This document shows positions 23,317 through 30,709 of a stretch of 33,312 nucleotides of DNA, piece after piece. The stretch covers positions 1-33,312 of the forward strand of contig CAMZKZ010000042.1 in the NCBI GenBank assembly GCA_947311645.1. Direction: 5' to 3'. The translations under genes and the position numbers were made by a program. The number at the start of each line of letters is the position of its first letter. The first letter of the stretch is position 1. Under the pieces are notes generated by a model. The model was not told the origin of the DNA. It saw only the letters and a list, made by a program, of their open reading frames with translations, and made no database searches. Source of the stretch: an uncultured Candidatus Altimarinota bacterium (GTDB lineage Bacteria; Patescibacteriota; Gracilibacteria; CAIRYL01).

Positions 23317-25941
23317 TTATGCAATTTTTATTGCAGTTTTGTCGCTATTTACATCAATATAAACAGTTGCTTTTTCTGTTTCTTCATTACATTCTAAATT
23401 TCCTTCAATAAGTTTCATTGCAAGTTCATCGAGTAATTCGTTTTGAATTGCTCTTGCAAGTGGTCGTGCTCCAAATTCTTGGTCGTATCCTTTCTCTATT
23501 AAAAAGTTTTTTGCAGTATCAGAAATTTCAAAAAGAATATTTTGTTTTTCTAATTTTTTTGTAAGTGAAGACAAGTGGATATCTAAAATTTTTCTTACAT
23601 CATCTTTTGAAAGCTGATTAAATGTTACAATCTCATCTATTCTATTGATAAGTTCTGGTCGGAAAAAAGTTAATAATTCTTGTTGTATTTCTTTTCGAGA
23701 TTTTGCCTCTCCTTTGTCATTATTCATATCTGTTACAAGATTTGAAGTCATAACAATTATTGTATTTTTAAAATTTACAATTCGACCTTTACTGTCTGTT
23801 AAATGCCCTTCGTCTAATATTTGTAAAAAAAGTTTAAATACATCTGGGTGTGCTTTTTCTATTTCATCAAAAAGTAAAACAGAAAAAGGTTTTCTTCGTA
23901 CTTGTCCTGTTAATTGTCCTTCGTCATCGTGTCCAACATATCCAGGAGGAGATCCAATAAGTTTAGAAACACTATGACTTTCCATAAATTCAGACATGTC
24001 AAATCGAATCATTGCATGTTCATCTGAAAATAAAAATTCGGATAATGCTTTTGAAAGTTCTGTTTTTCCTACTCCCGTTGGTCCTAAAAATAAGAAGCTT
24101 GCAAGTGGTTTATTTTCATCACTCAGTCCAGAACGAGATCGTCGTACTGCATTTGCAACAGATTGTAGTGCATTTTCTTGCCCAATAACTCGCTCTCGTA
24201 AATGCGTTTCTAATTGTAATAATTTTTGTGTTTCTGTTTCTGTCATTTTTTCTGCAGGAATTCCTGTCCATCGTTCTAAAACTTCTGCAATTTCTTTTAC
24301 TGTTACTTCTTCTCGTAATAATTTATGTTCAGATGTATTTTCTCTATTTTCCGCTGTTTCATTTTTTCGTAATAATTCTTCAAGTGCTGGAATTTTATTA
24401 TATCGAATTTCTGCAACTTTTTGGAGTTCTCCATTTCGTTCGGCTACTTCGGCTTCTTGTCTGAGTGCATCAATATTTTTTTGAGCATTTCTAATTTCTA
24501 CGACAGAGGCTCTTTCTTTTTCCCATTGCATAGAAATTTCTTGAAACTCTTCTTTTAATTCAGAAAGAATTTTATTGATTTCATGTAATCGTTTTGCATT
24601 TTTACTCTGTGTAGTGTTTTTATTTTTTTTCTCATTTTTACTTTCTTGAAGAACTGCTTGTTTTTCAATTTCAAGCGTTCGTATTTTTCGCTCTAATATA
24701 TCTAAAATTTCTGGCTGACTTTCTATTTCCATTTTTAATGCAGAGGTAGCTTCATCCATTAAATCGATTGCTTTGTCTGGAAGTTTTCGGTCTGTTAAAT
24801 ATCGAGCAGAAAGTGTTGCAGATGCAATAACTGCTTCATCTGTAATTCGTACTCCGTGGTGGACTTCGTATTTTTCTTTAATTCCTCGTAAAATCGCAAT
24901 TGTATCTTCAATACTTGGTTCATCAACTTTTACTGGTTGAAATCGTCGCTCAAGAGCAGAATCTTTTTCAATGTATTTTCTGTATTCTGAAAGTGTTGTA
25001 GCACCAATTACACGAATTCTTCCACGAGCAAGAGCTGGTTTTAAAATATTTCCTGCATCCATGCTTCCTTCTGCACTTCCAGCTCCTACAATTGTATGTA
25101 ATTCGTCAATAAATAAGATGATTTCACTATTGGATTTTTTTGATTCTTCCAGTTCTTTTACGATAGATTTAAGCCGTTCTTCAAACTCTCCTCTGAATTT
25201 TGTTCCTGCGACTAAAGCTCCCATATCAAGTTCTAAAAGTTTGATATTTTTTAAATTATCAGGGACTTCGCCAGCAATAATTCGTCGTGCTAACCCTTCT
25301 GCAATTGCGGTTTTTCCCACTCCTGGGTCTCCCACTAAAACAGGGTTATTTTTTGTTCTTCTTGATAAAATTTGCATTGTTCGTCGAATTTCACTATCTC
25401 TTCCAATAATAGGATCTATATTTCCGCTTTCTGCTTCTGCTGTTAAATCTTTGCAGAATTTTTTTAATGCATCTCGTTTTGCTTCGGGGTTTGCATCGGT
25501 AACTTTTTCAGAACCTCTTATTTTTGTAAATATTTTGATAACTTCGTCTTTGTTGAAAAACTGTTCTACAATGCTTTTTGCAGAGTTTGTTGTTTCAAAA
25601 AATGCTAAAAATATATGTTCTACAGAAATAAAACTATCTCCCATAGTTTGCATATTTTCTTCTGCTTTTTCAAAAATACGCGTAAATTCAGAATCAAAAT
25701 TACGAGTAATATCGCCGGTAACGGTTGATTCTTGTTGTAATTTTGTAGAAATATTTTCAATAAATTGAAGTCTATCTATTTTGGTAATTTCGAGTAAATT
25801 TGGAATAACTGTATCGTTTTGATCAAGCAAAATTCGTAATACATGAATAGCTTTTACACTTGCATGAGAAAGTTCTTTCGCAAGGTTTTGTGCTTTTTGC
25901 ATGCTTTCAGCTACTCGTTGAGTAAATTTTTCTGGATTCAT
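23317..25941 (-). CDS. clpB: ATP-dependent disaggregase ClpB
   Basis: An 874-residue Hsp100 chaperone that, with DnaK, extracts proteins from aggregates. Domain order is normal: the N-terminal repeat domain (1-145), the first AAA+ module with Walker A GDPGVGKT at 204-211 and Walker B LFIDELHTIVGAG, and a coiled-coil middle domain (about 410-540). The second AAA+ module has Walker A GPTGVGKT near 620 and Walker B LLFDEIEKAH, followed by the C-terminal domain. The middle domain separates it from ClpA/ClpC, and no ClpP-binding loop is evident. A CIRCE operator lies upstream over the promoter, so it is expected to be repressed by HrcA and induced by heat. The MscS-like gene follows in the same direction. 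Confidence 0.97.
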   Translation of the reverse strand: MNPEKFTQRVAESMQKAQNLAKELSHASVKAIHVLRILLDQNDTVIPNLLEITKIDRLQFIENISTKLQQESTVTGDITRNFDSEFTRIFEKAEENMQTMGDSFISVEHIFLAFFETTNSAKSIVEQFFNKDEVIKIFTKIRGSEKVTDANPEAKRDALKKFCKDLTAEAESGNIDPIIGRDSEIRRTMQILSRRTKNNPVLVGDPGVGKTAIAEGLARRIIAGEVPDNLKNIKLLELDMGALVAGTKFRGEFEERLKSIVKELEESKKSNSEIILFIDELHTIVGAGSAEGSMDAGNILKPALARGRIRVIGATTLSEYRKYIEKDSALERRFQPVKVDEPSIEDTIAILRGIKEKYEVHHGVRITDEAVIASATLSARYLTDRKLPDKAIDLMDEATSALKMEIESQPEILDILERKIRTLEIEKQAVLQESKNEKKNKNTTQSKNAKRLHEINKILSELKEEFQEISMQWEKERASVVEIRNAQKNIDALRQEAEVAERNGELQKVAEIRYNKIPALEELLRKNETAENRENTSEHKLLREEVTVKEIAEVLERWTGIPAEKMTETETQKLLQLETHLRERVIGQENALQSVANAVRRSRSGLSDENKPLASFLFLGPTGVGKTELSKALSEFLFSDEHAMIRFDMSEFMESHSVSKLIGSPPGYVGHDDEGQLTGQVRRKPFSVLLFDEIEKAHPDVFKLFLQILDEGHLTDSKGRIVNFKNTIIVMTSNLVTDMNNDKGEAKSRKEIQQELLTFFRPELINRIDEIVTFNQLSKDDVRKILDIHLSSLTKKLEKQNILFEISDTAKNFLIEKGYDQEFGARPLARAIQNELLDELAMKLIEGNLECNEETEKATVYIDVNSDKTAIKIA

Positions 25942-25983
25942 AAAATATGTGGTTAAAATGTAATGTTTGTGTTGTCTTTCTTT

Positions 25984-26013
25984 ATATTACCAATTTTAGC
26001 AGTTGAATGTCAA
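25984..26013 (-). promoter_or_regulatory. Promoter of clpB
   Basis: On the minus strand a perfect TTGACA (26008-26013) and TAATAT (25984-25989) are separated by 18 bases. The -35 box lies inside the spacer of the CIRCE element, so bound HrcA would block polymerase. Transcription would begin near 25977, about 35 bases before the ATG. Confidence 0.8.
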
Positions 26014-26022
26014 GAGTGCTAA
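25996..26022. promoter_or_regulatory. CIRCE element (HrcA operator)
   Basis: TTAGCAGTT, nine bases, GAGTGCTAA. The right arm is a perfect CIRCE half-site and the left arm matches 7 of 9 (consensus TTAGCACTC-N9-GAGTGCTAA). It is centred on the clpB promoter. The divergent pth gene starts 61 bases to the right and could also be affected. Confidence 0.82.
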
Positions 26023-26082
26023 TTTTAAAAATATGTTACTCTGTTTTTGTTGAATATTTACTAGTTCTGTAACAAAAAAATT

Positions 26083-26607
26083 ATGAAAATTTATTGCTTT
26101 TTAGGAAATATTGGAAAAGAGTATGAAAAAACACGCCATAATGTTGGATTTTTATGTGGTGATTTTTTACGAGAAAAATTGAATTTTTCAGAGTGGAAAA
26201 AAGAAAAAAAGTTTTTTGGAGAAATTGCAGAGGGAATGGTAAATGGTGAAAAAACTCTTTTTCTTAAACCACATACCTATATGAATGCAAGTGGGAAAAG
26301 TTTGCTTGCGGTGCATCAGTTTTATAAAACAGAAATTTCTGATATTTGTGTGATATATGATGATAAAGATATGGTATTGGAAAAAATTCGATACCGGAAA
26401 AAAGGGTCGAGTGGAGGACAAAATGGAATAAAAAATATTATTTCTGTATTTGGAACAGATGAAATTTCACGAATAAAAATAGGTGTTGGAAACGAAAAAC
26501 AAGTCTATTTTAACGATACTGCAGATTTTGTATTATCAAAATTTTCAAGTGATGAGCTTTCTTTTTTAGAGACGGATATTTTTCCGCAAGTTTTTACACT
26601 GTTGTAA
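26083..26607 (+). CDS. pth: Peptidyl-tRNA hydrolase
   Basis: A 174-residue bacterial Pth, which releases tRNA from prematurely dropped peptidyl-tRNA. The catalytic and binding residues are all visible: Asn8 in FLGNIGKEYEKTRHNVGF, the catalytic His in TRHNVGF (residue 19), the Asn of HTYMNASG, the Asp of IYDDKDM, and the Asn of GGQNGIKNI. It is slightly shorter than the usual 185-195 residues because the C-terminal helix is trimmed. It is divergent from clpB and 53 bases upstream of rpiB. Confidence 0.95.
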   Translation: MKIYCFLGNIGKEYEKTRHNVGFLCGDFLREKLNFSEWKKEKKFFGEIAEGMVNGEKTLFLKPHTYMNASGKSLLAVHQFYKTEISDICVIYDDKDMVLEKIRYRKKGSSGGQNGIKNIISVFGTDEISRIKIGVGNEKQVYFNDTADFVLSKFSSDELSFLETDIFPQVFTLL

Positions 26608-26660
26608 ATTCTAAAAAAAATATAAACTCTTGATAGAACATATAATTTATCTCTTTTTTT

Positions 26661-27110
26661 ATGCGTAAAATTTTTATAGGAAATGATCATGCAGGTCCAG
26701 AATATGTAGATGCTATTATTGAATATTTACAATCTAAACAGTATGAAGTAGAACATGTTGGAAGTGTTGGAGGTACATCGGTGGATTATCCAGATTTTGG
26801 GGAAAAGTGCGGAAAGGCTGTTGCCGAAAGTAATGCACAAAATGAAAATTCTGCATTTGGAATTGTTATTTGTGGAACAGGGTTGGGGATTGGAATTGCT
26901 GCAAATAAAGTAAAAGGAATTCGATGTGCACACTGTGTAAGTCCATATTATGCAGAAATGGGAAGAAGTCATAACGATGCAAATATGATTTCTTTGGGTG
27001 CACGAGTTATTGATTTAGAAAATGCAAAAACGATTATTGATACATTTTTAGAAACAGAATTTGAAGGAGGTCGACATGAAAGACGAGTGAAAAAATTAGA
27101 TGTAATTTAA
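26661..27110 (+). CDS. rpiB: Ribose-5-phosphate isomerase B
   Basis: A 149-residue RpiB/LacAB-family sugar-phosphate isomerase that interconverts ribose-5-phosphate and ribulose-5-phosphate. The N-terminal IFIGNDHAGPEY holds the conserved Asp-His. The catalytic Cys lies in GIVICGTGLGIGIAANKVKG, and His in RSHNDANMISLGARV binds the phosphate or opens the ring. Length is typical. RpiB rather than galactose-6-phosphate isomerase is preferred because it is a single gene with no lactose or galactose genes near it. Confidence 0.94.
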   Translation: MRKIFIGNDHAGPEYVDAIIEYLQSKQYEVEHVGSVGGTSVDYPDFGEKCGKAVAESNAQNENSAFGIVICGTGLGIGIAANKVKGIRCAHCVSPYYAEMGRSHNDANMISLGARVIDLENAKTIIDTFLETEFEGGRHERRVKKLDVI

Positions 27111-27138
27111 TAGGGTGAGTTTTTTTGAAAAAATAAAC

Positions 27139-27168
27139 TTGTTTTGTTGTATATAGGTATGGTAACAT
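27139..27168 (+). promoter_or_regulatory. Possible promoter of the repeat-linked coiled-coil gene
   Basis: TTGTTT at 27139-27144 and TAACAT at 27163-27168 with an 18-base spacer. Transcription would start near 27175, upstream of the ATG at 27201 and of the pentanucleotide tract, so the repeat would be transcribed. The match is weak. Confidence 0.35.
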
Positions 27169-27200
27169 TATATGAAATTTATAATTTTACCTTTCATAGT

Positions 27201-27272
27201 ATGTTAATTTTTGGTACTCAGCTCAGCTCAGCTCAGCTCAGCTCAGCTCAGCTCATGAATTTTATTTTTTAG
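27201..27272 (+). other. Out-of-frame leader reading frame through the pentanucleotide tract
   Basis: The ATG at 27201 opens a 23-codon frame, MLIFGT followed by Gln-Leu-Ser-Ser-Ala repeats and LMNFIF, that ends at TAG 27270-27272. It is the only ATG frame running into the repeat. A second ATG at 27255, at the end of the repeat, is in the same frame and hits the same stop. Neither is in frame with the long coding region that follows. With one repeat unit fewer or two more, the frame from 27201 would continue without a stop into that gene. Confidence 0.6.
27217..27255 (+). repeat. CTCAG pentanucleotide tandem repeat, about 7.8 copies
   Basis: Seven exact CTCAG units (27217-27251) and a partial CTCA. 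The unit is 60% G+C in a strongly AT-rich region. All three frames encode the same Gln-Leu-Ser-Ser-Ala cycle and no frame contains a stop. A five-base unit shifts the reading frame by two with every copy gained or lost, which is the hallmark of slipped-strand phase-variation loci. Confidence 0.95.
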
Positions 27273-27283
27273 AAAAACGATTT

Positions 27284-28735
27284 TTGTATTTACGATCTGC
27301 TCCTTCGGAGGCAGGGGATTCTTTAGAGAATCGAGCAGAGGCTATTGATGGAAAGGTTGAATCTGTAGAAGAAATTGTTAAAAACGATTTGAACGCATTA
27401 AAACAAGCAGTTAAAAAATCTATTATACCGAAGAATGCTGAATTATTTGATGCAGCATTAGAAAAAGCAAATTCACTTGATGATATTGAGAAAGCTGTAG
27501 ATGTATATGCAGAATCTGTTGAAAAAGCAATTGATCTCGCGGAGGATAGAAACAAAGCAGTTATAGATTTAATTGAAGGTGATTTATTAAGTGATTCGGA
27601 AAAACAAGAATTATATGGAACTCAAAATCCAAAGATTTCAATATTGTTTGCTGCTGCACAAGAACAAGTACAAGCATTAATTAATCTTAAAGAAAAATAT
27701 GATATTAGTGCAGATGTCTTTGATGAAGCTGATTTTGAAGATATAGTTGAAGAGGTGAAAGATGATTTAGCTGATCGAATTCATCAATCAGGAAAATATT
27801 CAGATAAATTTTTACTTACATCAGAGAGAGATAAGTTGGTCTTAGAATATCGTAATATTGAATTCGGAGAATATGATAGAAGCCCAGTGTTGCGAAATAT
27901 TGTAGCAATGAGGAAAAACTTAAATAAGTCTAAAGGAATGTTGAATAATGCTATTAATGCTTCTCTTAAATCTTCTATTGTATCTGCGAATTCTGTTAAA
28001 TTTGCTGCAATTCAGGCAGAGGTTACAGATTTATCAAATATTGTAAAAACTTTTAATCAGCAATCTGAAAAAGTAGAAGCACAGCGTTCTTCATTACGAA
28101 AAGAAATAGCACAATTAGAAAAAGTAGTTTCTGGAGCAAAAAAGAAATTATTACGTTTTGATAAATCAATTGATAGTTTGGAAAAATCTATAGGTAAAGC
28201 GGAAGATAGTGTAGATGGTGCAGAAGACAGCTATAGTGCAATAAGAAGAAAACATGGTGTATTTTGGACAATGGAAAAAAATATCAAAGAGGTTCTTGTT
28301 GAAAAAAAAGAAGATGAATTAATAGATGAAATAAAGGAAAAAGATGATAAATTTTTACTCGATAAGGAGAGAAATTTAAGAATTTTAAAACTGAGAAAGT
28401 TAAGAAGTGGGTCATTAGATCTTCCAGAAATTAAAAAAGCATTAGAGGAAATAAAACAAGCAAAACAAGCAATTATTAATTCTGAAAGAAATGTTGATCA
28501 AGGAGAGGCTCGTTTATTTGAATTAGAAGGGCAACAAAAAAGTGTTGAAGATATTATAGAAAATCTTGAAGGAGGTATATTTACCGAAGGAAAAATTGAA
28601 AAACTTAAAAAAGAATTATCGAATGTAACAGCTGAATATGAAAAAGGATTTTGGAACACTGTATCTTCATGGTTTTCAAGTCCTGATTCGACGAACACGA
28701 TTGATGATAATGAGGATGATGGTTATAATTATTAG
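27284..28735 (+). CDS. Acidic coiled-coil protein, probably phase-variable and out of frame with its ATG here
   Basis: I do not recognise the family. The frame is open from 27200 (just after a TAG at 27197) to 28735, but contains no ATG in its first part. The earliest usable codon is a TTG at 27284, without a ribosome-binding site. Read from there it is 483 residues, highly charged and mostly helical. Coiled-coil segments lie at about 225-320 (KVEAQRSSLRKEIAQLEKVV and KSIDSLEKSIGKAEDSVDGA) and 395-460. An acidic, aromatic tail, WFSSPDSTNTIDDNEDDGYN, ends the protein. There is no clear signal peptide or membrane helix. If the pentanucleotide tract were one unit shorter or two longer, translation from 27201 would give about 509 residues or slightly more. 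The alternatives are TTG initiation, or one missing T in the T6 run at 27265-27270. A surface or interaction role is only a guess. Confidence 0.7.
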   Translation: MYLRSAPSEAGDSLENRAEAIDGKVESVEEIVKNDLNALKQAVKKSIIPKNAELFDAALEKANSLDDIEKAVDVYAESVEKAIDLAEDRNKAVIDLIEGDLLSDSEKQELYGTQNPKISILFAAAQEQVQALINLKEKYDISADVFDEADFEDIVEEVKDDLADRIHQSGKYSDKFLLTSERDKLVLEYRNIEFGEYDRSPVLRNIVAMRKNLNKSKGMLNNAINASLKSSIVSANSVKFAAIQAEVTDLSNIVKTFNQQSEKVEAQRSSLRKEIAQLEKVVSGAKKKLLRFDKSIDSLEKSIGKAEDSVDGAEDSYSAIRRKHGVFWTMEKNIKEVLVEKKEDELIDEIKEKDDKFLLDKERNLRILKLRKLRSGSLDLPEIKKALEEIKQAKQAIINSERNVDQGEARLFELEGQQKSVEDIIENLEGGIFTEGKIEKLKKELSNVTAEYEKGFWNTVSSWFSSPDSTNTIDDNEDDGYNY

Positions 28736-28740
28736 AACTC

Positions 28741-29307
28741 CTACTTCTCTGTCTTTTTCATAGTATACATTCCATAGACTCCAGTGATAAATAAGACACA
28801 GTCTGTTAATGCTCCTCCAATAGAACCGTTTGAAATATTATAAGTAAACCACCCTAAAAGCATTATTGTAAATGCAATTCGCATCCAAATACCTTTTAAG
28901 GTAAATAAAATAATAGTACTGATAATTGAGGCACCAACAGGGATAAGATTTATCATTTTTTCAGTATCTGTTCCATCATCAATATATATATATAAGTAAA
29001 ATCCAATAAAAATATAAATAAGAACAATTACAAAAGATATTTTTTTGTTAAATGGATATTTAATAGCTAATAAATTTTTTATTACATCAACAGCATTTAA
29101 AAATCCTGCAGAAAGTGCTCCTAAAAGCAGGAAATGTATTGCCCAAATAAAAGATGAAATCGTCATTCGTATCATAAATTTTTCGTTGTTATTGCTCAGA
29201 AATGTTAAAAGAGACATTCCAAATCCTGCAAACCCAATAATTTGAGCAAGTGGATTTTCTTGAAAAAGGTGAATAAGATTGAAAAATAAGTCAGTAAATA
29301 TATCCAT
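28741..29307 (-). CDS. YgjV-like inner membrane protein
   Basis: A 188-residue polytopic protein with about six hydrophobic helices. The N-terminal pattern AQIIGFAGFGMSLLTFLSNN followed by SSFIWAIHFLLLGALSAGFL matches the YgjV (Imp-YgjV) family of bacterial inner membrane proteins, which are distantly like PQ-loop transporters. Its function is unknown. It is convergent with the coiled-coil gene, with 5 bases between the stops, and divergent from coaBC. Confidence 0.72.
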   Translation of the reverse strand: MDIFTDLFFNLIHLFQENPLAQIIGFAGFGMSLLTFLSNNNEKFMIRMTISSFIWAIHFLLLGALSAGFLNAVDVIKNLLAIKYPFNKKISFVIVLIYIFIGFYLYIYIDDGTDTEKMINLIPVGASIISTIILFTLKGIWMRIAFTIMLLGWFTYNISNGSIGGALTDCVLFITGVYGMYTMKKTEK

Positions 29308-29383
29308 GTTTTTTTGGTATGTAAAAATAATTGTAATGATATATGGAGTGTAGCAAAAAGAAAAACTATGCTAAAATAAAAAT

Positions 29384-30709
29384 ATGAAAAATTCCAAAAA
29401 AATATTATTGGCAATAACAGGGTCTATAGCAGCTGTAAAAGCATATGATGCAATTCGAATGTTTCAAAATGATGGATATGAAGTGCAATGTGTGGTGAGT
29501 AAAGGTGGGGAGAAATTTATTTCTCGTTTATCGCTTGAAGCACTTTCTTTATATCCAGTTTTAGGTCCAGATATTTTTAGTTTTCCATCTTCGGAACATA
29601 CAAATCTTACATTACAAAATTATACTACAAAACATTCTTCTGATATTTTTGCACATATAGAATGTACGAAAGATGTGGATGCGGTGGTTGTGCTTCCTGC
29701 ATCTGCAAATTTTTTAGCAGATTTTTCTCAGGGAAGAGCAAGCGATTTTTTATCGAGTATGATGCTTGCAAATACAAAGCCAGTGTTGTTGTGTCCTGCA
29801 ATGAATGGGAATATGTGGAAAAATGAAGCAGTTCAAAATAATATAAAACAAATTAAAAAGAGAGAGGGAAATATCGAAATAGTAGCACCACAAAAATCTG
29901 GAATTTTAGCATGTGGAGATGAAGGAGTGGGGAAGTTAGCTCTCCTTCAAAATATAAGATTATATCTTGAAAAAGTATTAGCAAAACATGGTACTATAAA
30001 TACTCTTGAAAATACAACAGTTGTAATAACTATGGGAGGAACACAAGAAAAAATTGATCCTGTTCGTTTTCTTGGAAATTTTTCTTCTGGAGAAACAGGG
30101 AAAATTATTGCAGAGCAGTGTTTTATTTTAGGGGCAAAAAAAGTGATTTGTATAGTGGGAAATGTGAGTGTTTCTTTGGAATATTTGAAAGAAATAGAAA
30201 ATTTTGAAATTGTTACTTTGAACAATAACTCAGCACAAGAAATGTTAATTGCTACAGAAAAATATGTACAAGATGCTGATATTATAATTTTTGCCGCAGC
30301 AGTTGCAGATTTTACACCAAAAAATTATTCGGAAAATAAAATAAAAAAAATACATGATAATGGTAGTATTCCTGCACATGTAGTGCTAGATTTACAAGAA
30401 ACAATAGATATTGCAAAATATATTACAGAATACTGTAAAAAAACTCTTAATAATAAACAAATATTTGTAGGGTTTGCACTTGAAACAGAAAAAAAAAGAG
30501 AACATTTTAAACAGATTATTCAACAAAAATGTGAAAAGAAAAATTTAGATTATGTATTGGGGAATACACCACAAAATTTTTCTCAAAACGGAATATCTCA
30601 AAATTTTAATTATGTAGTGTATTCAAAAAAAACTCAAACCTTTACAGAAGGTGTTGAGTTTTTCGATAAAAAAAGTTTTTTTACAGCGTTTTTAAAATCT
30701 CTTTTGTAA
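29384..30709 (+). CDS. coaBC: Bifunctional phosphopantothenoylcysteine decarboxylase / phosphopantothenate-cysteine ligase
   Basis: A 441-residue CoaBC, catalysing two steps of coenzyme A synthesis. The FMN-dependent decarboxylase half (1-190) shows ILLAITGSIAAVKAYDAIRM, the catalytic His in AHIECTKDVD, PASANF, PAMNGNMW and the catalytic Cys in ILACGDEGVGKL. The ligase half begins with ITMGGTQEKIDPVRFLGNFS and continues with AAAVADFTPKNYSENKIKK, containing the nucleotide-binding Lys, and FVGFALETE. Both active sites look intact. There is an extra segment at about 60-80 (PSSEHTNLTLQNYTTKHSSD) compared with compact family members. The 3' end overlaps the convergent pgi gene by 29 bases. Confidence 0.95.
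   Translation: MKNSKKILLAITGSIAAVKAYDAIRMFQNDGYEVQCVVSKGGEKFISRLSLEALSLYPVLGPDIFSFPSSEHTNLTLQNYTTKHSSDIFAHIECTKDVDAVVVLPASANFLADFSQGRASDFLSSMMLANTKPVLLCPAMNGNMWKNEAVQNNIKQIKKREGNIEIVAPQKSGILACGDEGVGKLALLQNIRLYLEKVLAKHGTINTLENTTVVITMGGTQEKIDPVRFLGNFSSGETGKIIAEQCFILGAKKVICIVGNVSVSLEYLKEIENFEIVTLNNNSAQEMLIATEKYVQDADIIIFAAAVADFTPKNYSENKIKKIHDNGSIPAHVVLDLQETIDIAKYITEYCKKTLNNKQIFVGFALETEKKREHFKQIIQQKCEKKNLDYVLGNTPQNFSQNGISQNFNYVVYSKKTQTFTEGVEFFDKKSFFTAFLKSLL

Noticed and set aside
24971..25768. A 265-codon plus-strand open frame inside clpB
   Set aside because: It is antisense to the first AAA+ domain of ClpB, whose motifs are intact, and resembles nothing known.
27172..27207. Short frame MKFIILPFIVC starting at ATG 27172, resembling a lipoprotein signal
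   Set aside because: It stops at TAA 27205-27207, before the repeat tract, so repeat-number changes cannot join it to the coiled-coil gene.
27217..27255. The CTCAG repeat as a CRISPR array or origin iteron
   Set aside because: A 5-bp perfect tandem unit has no spacers and is far too short for a CRISPR repeat. There is no dnaA or rep gene nearby and no DnaA-box cluster.
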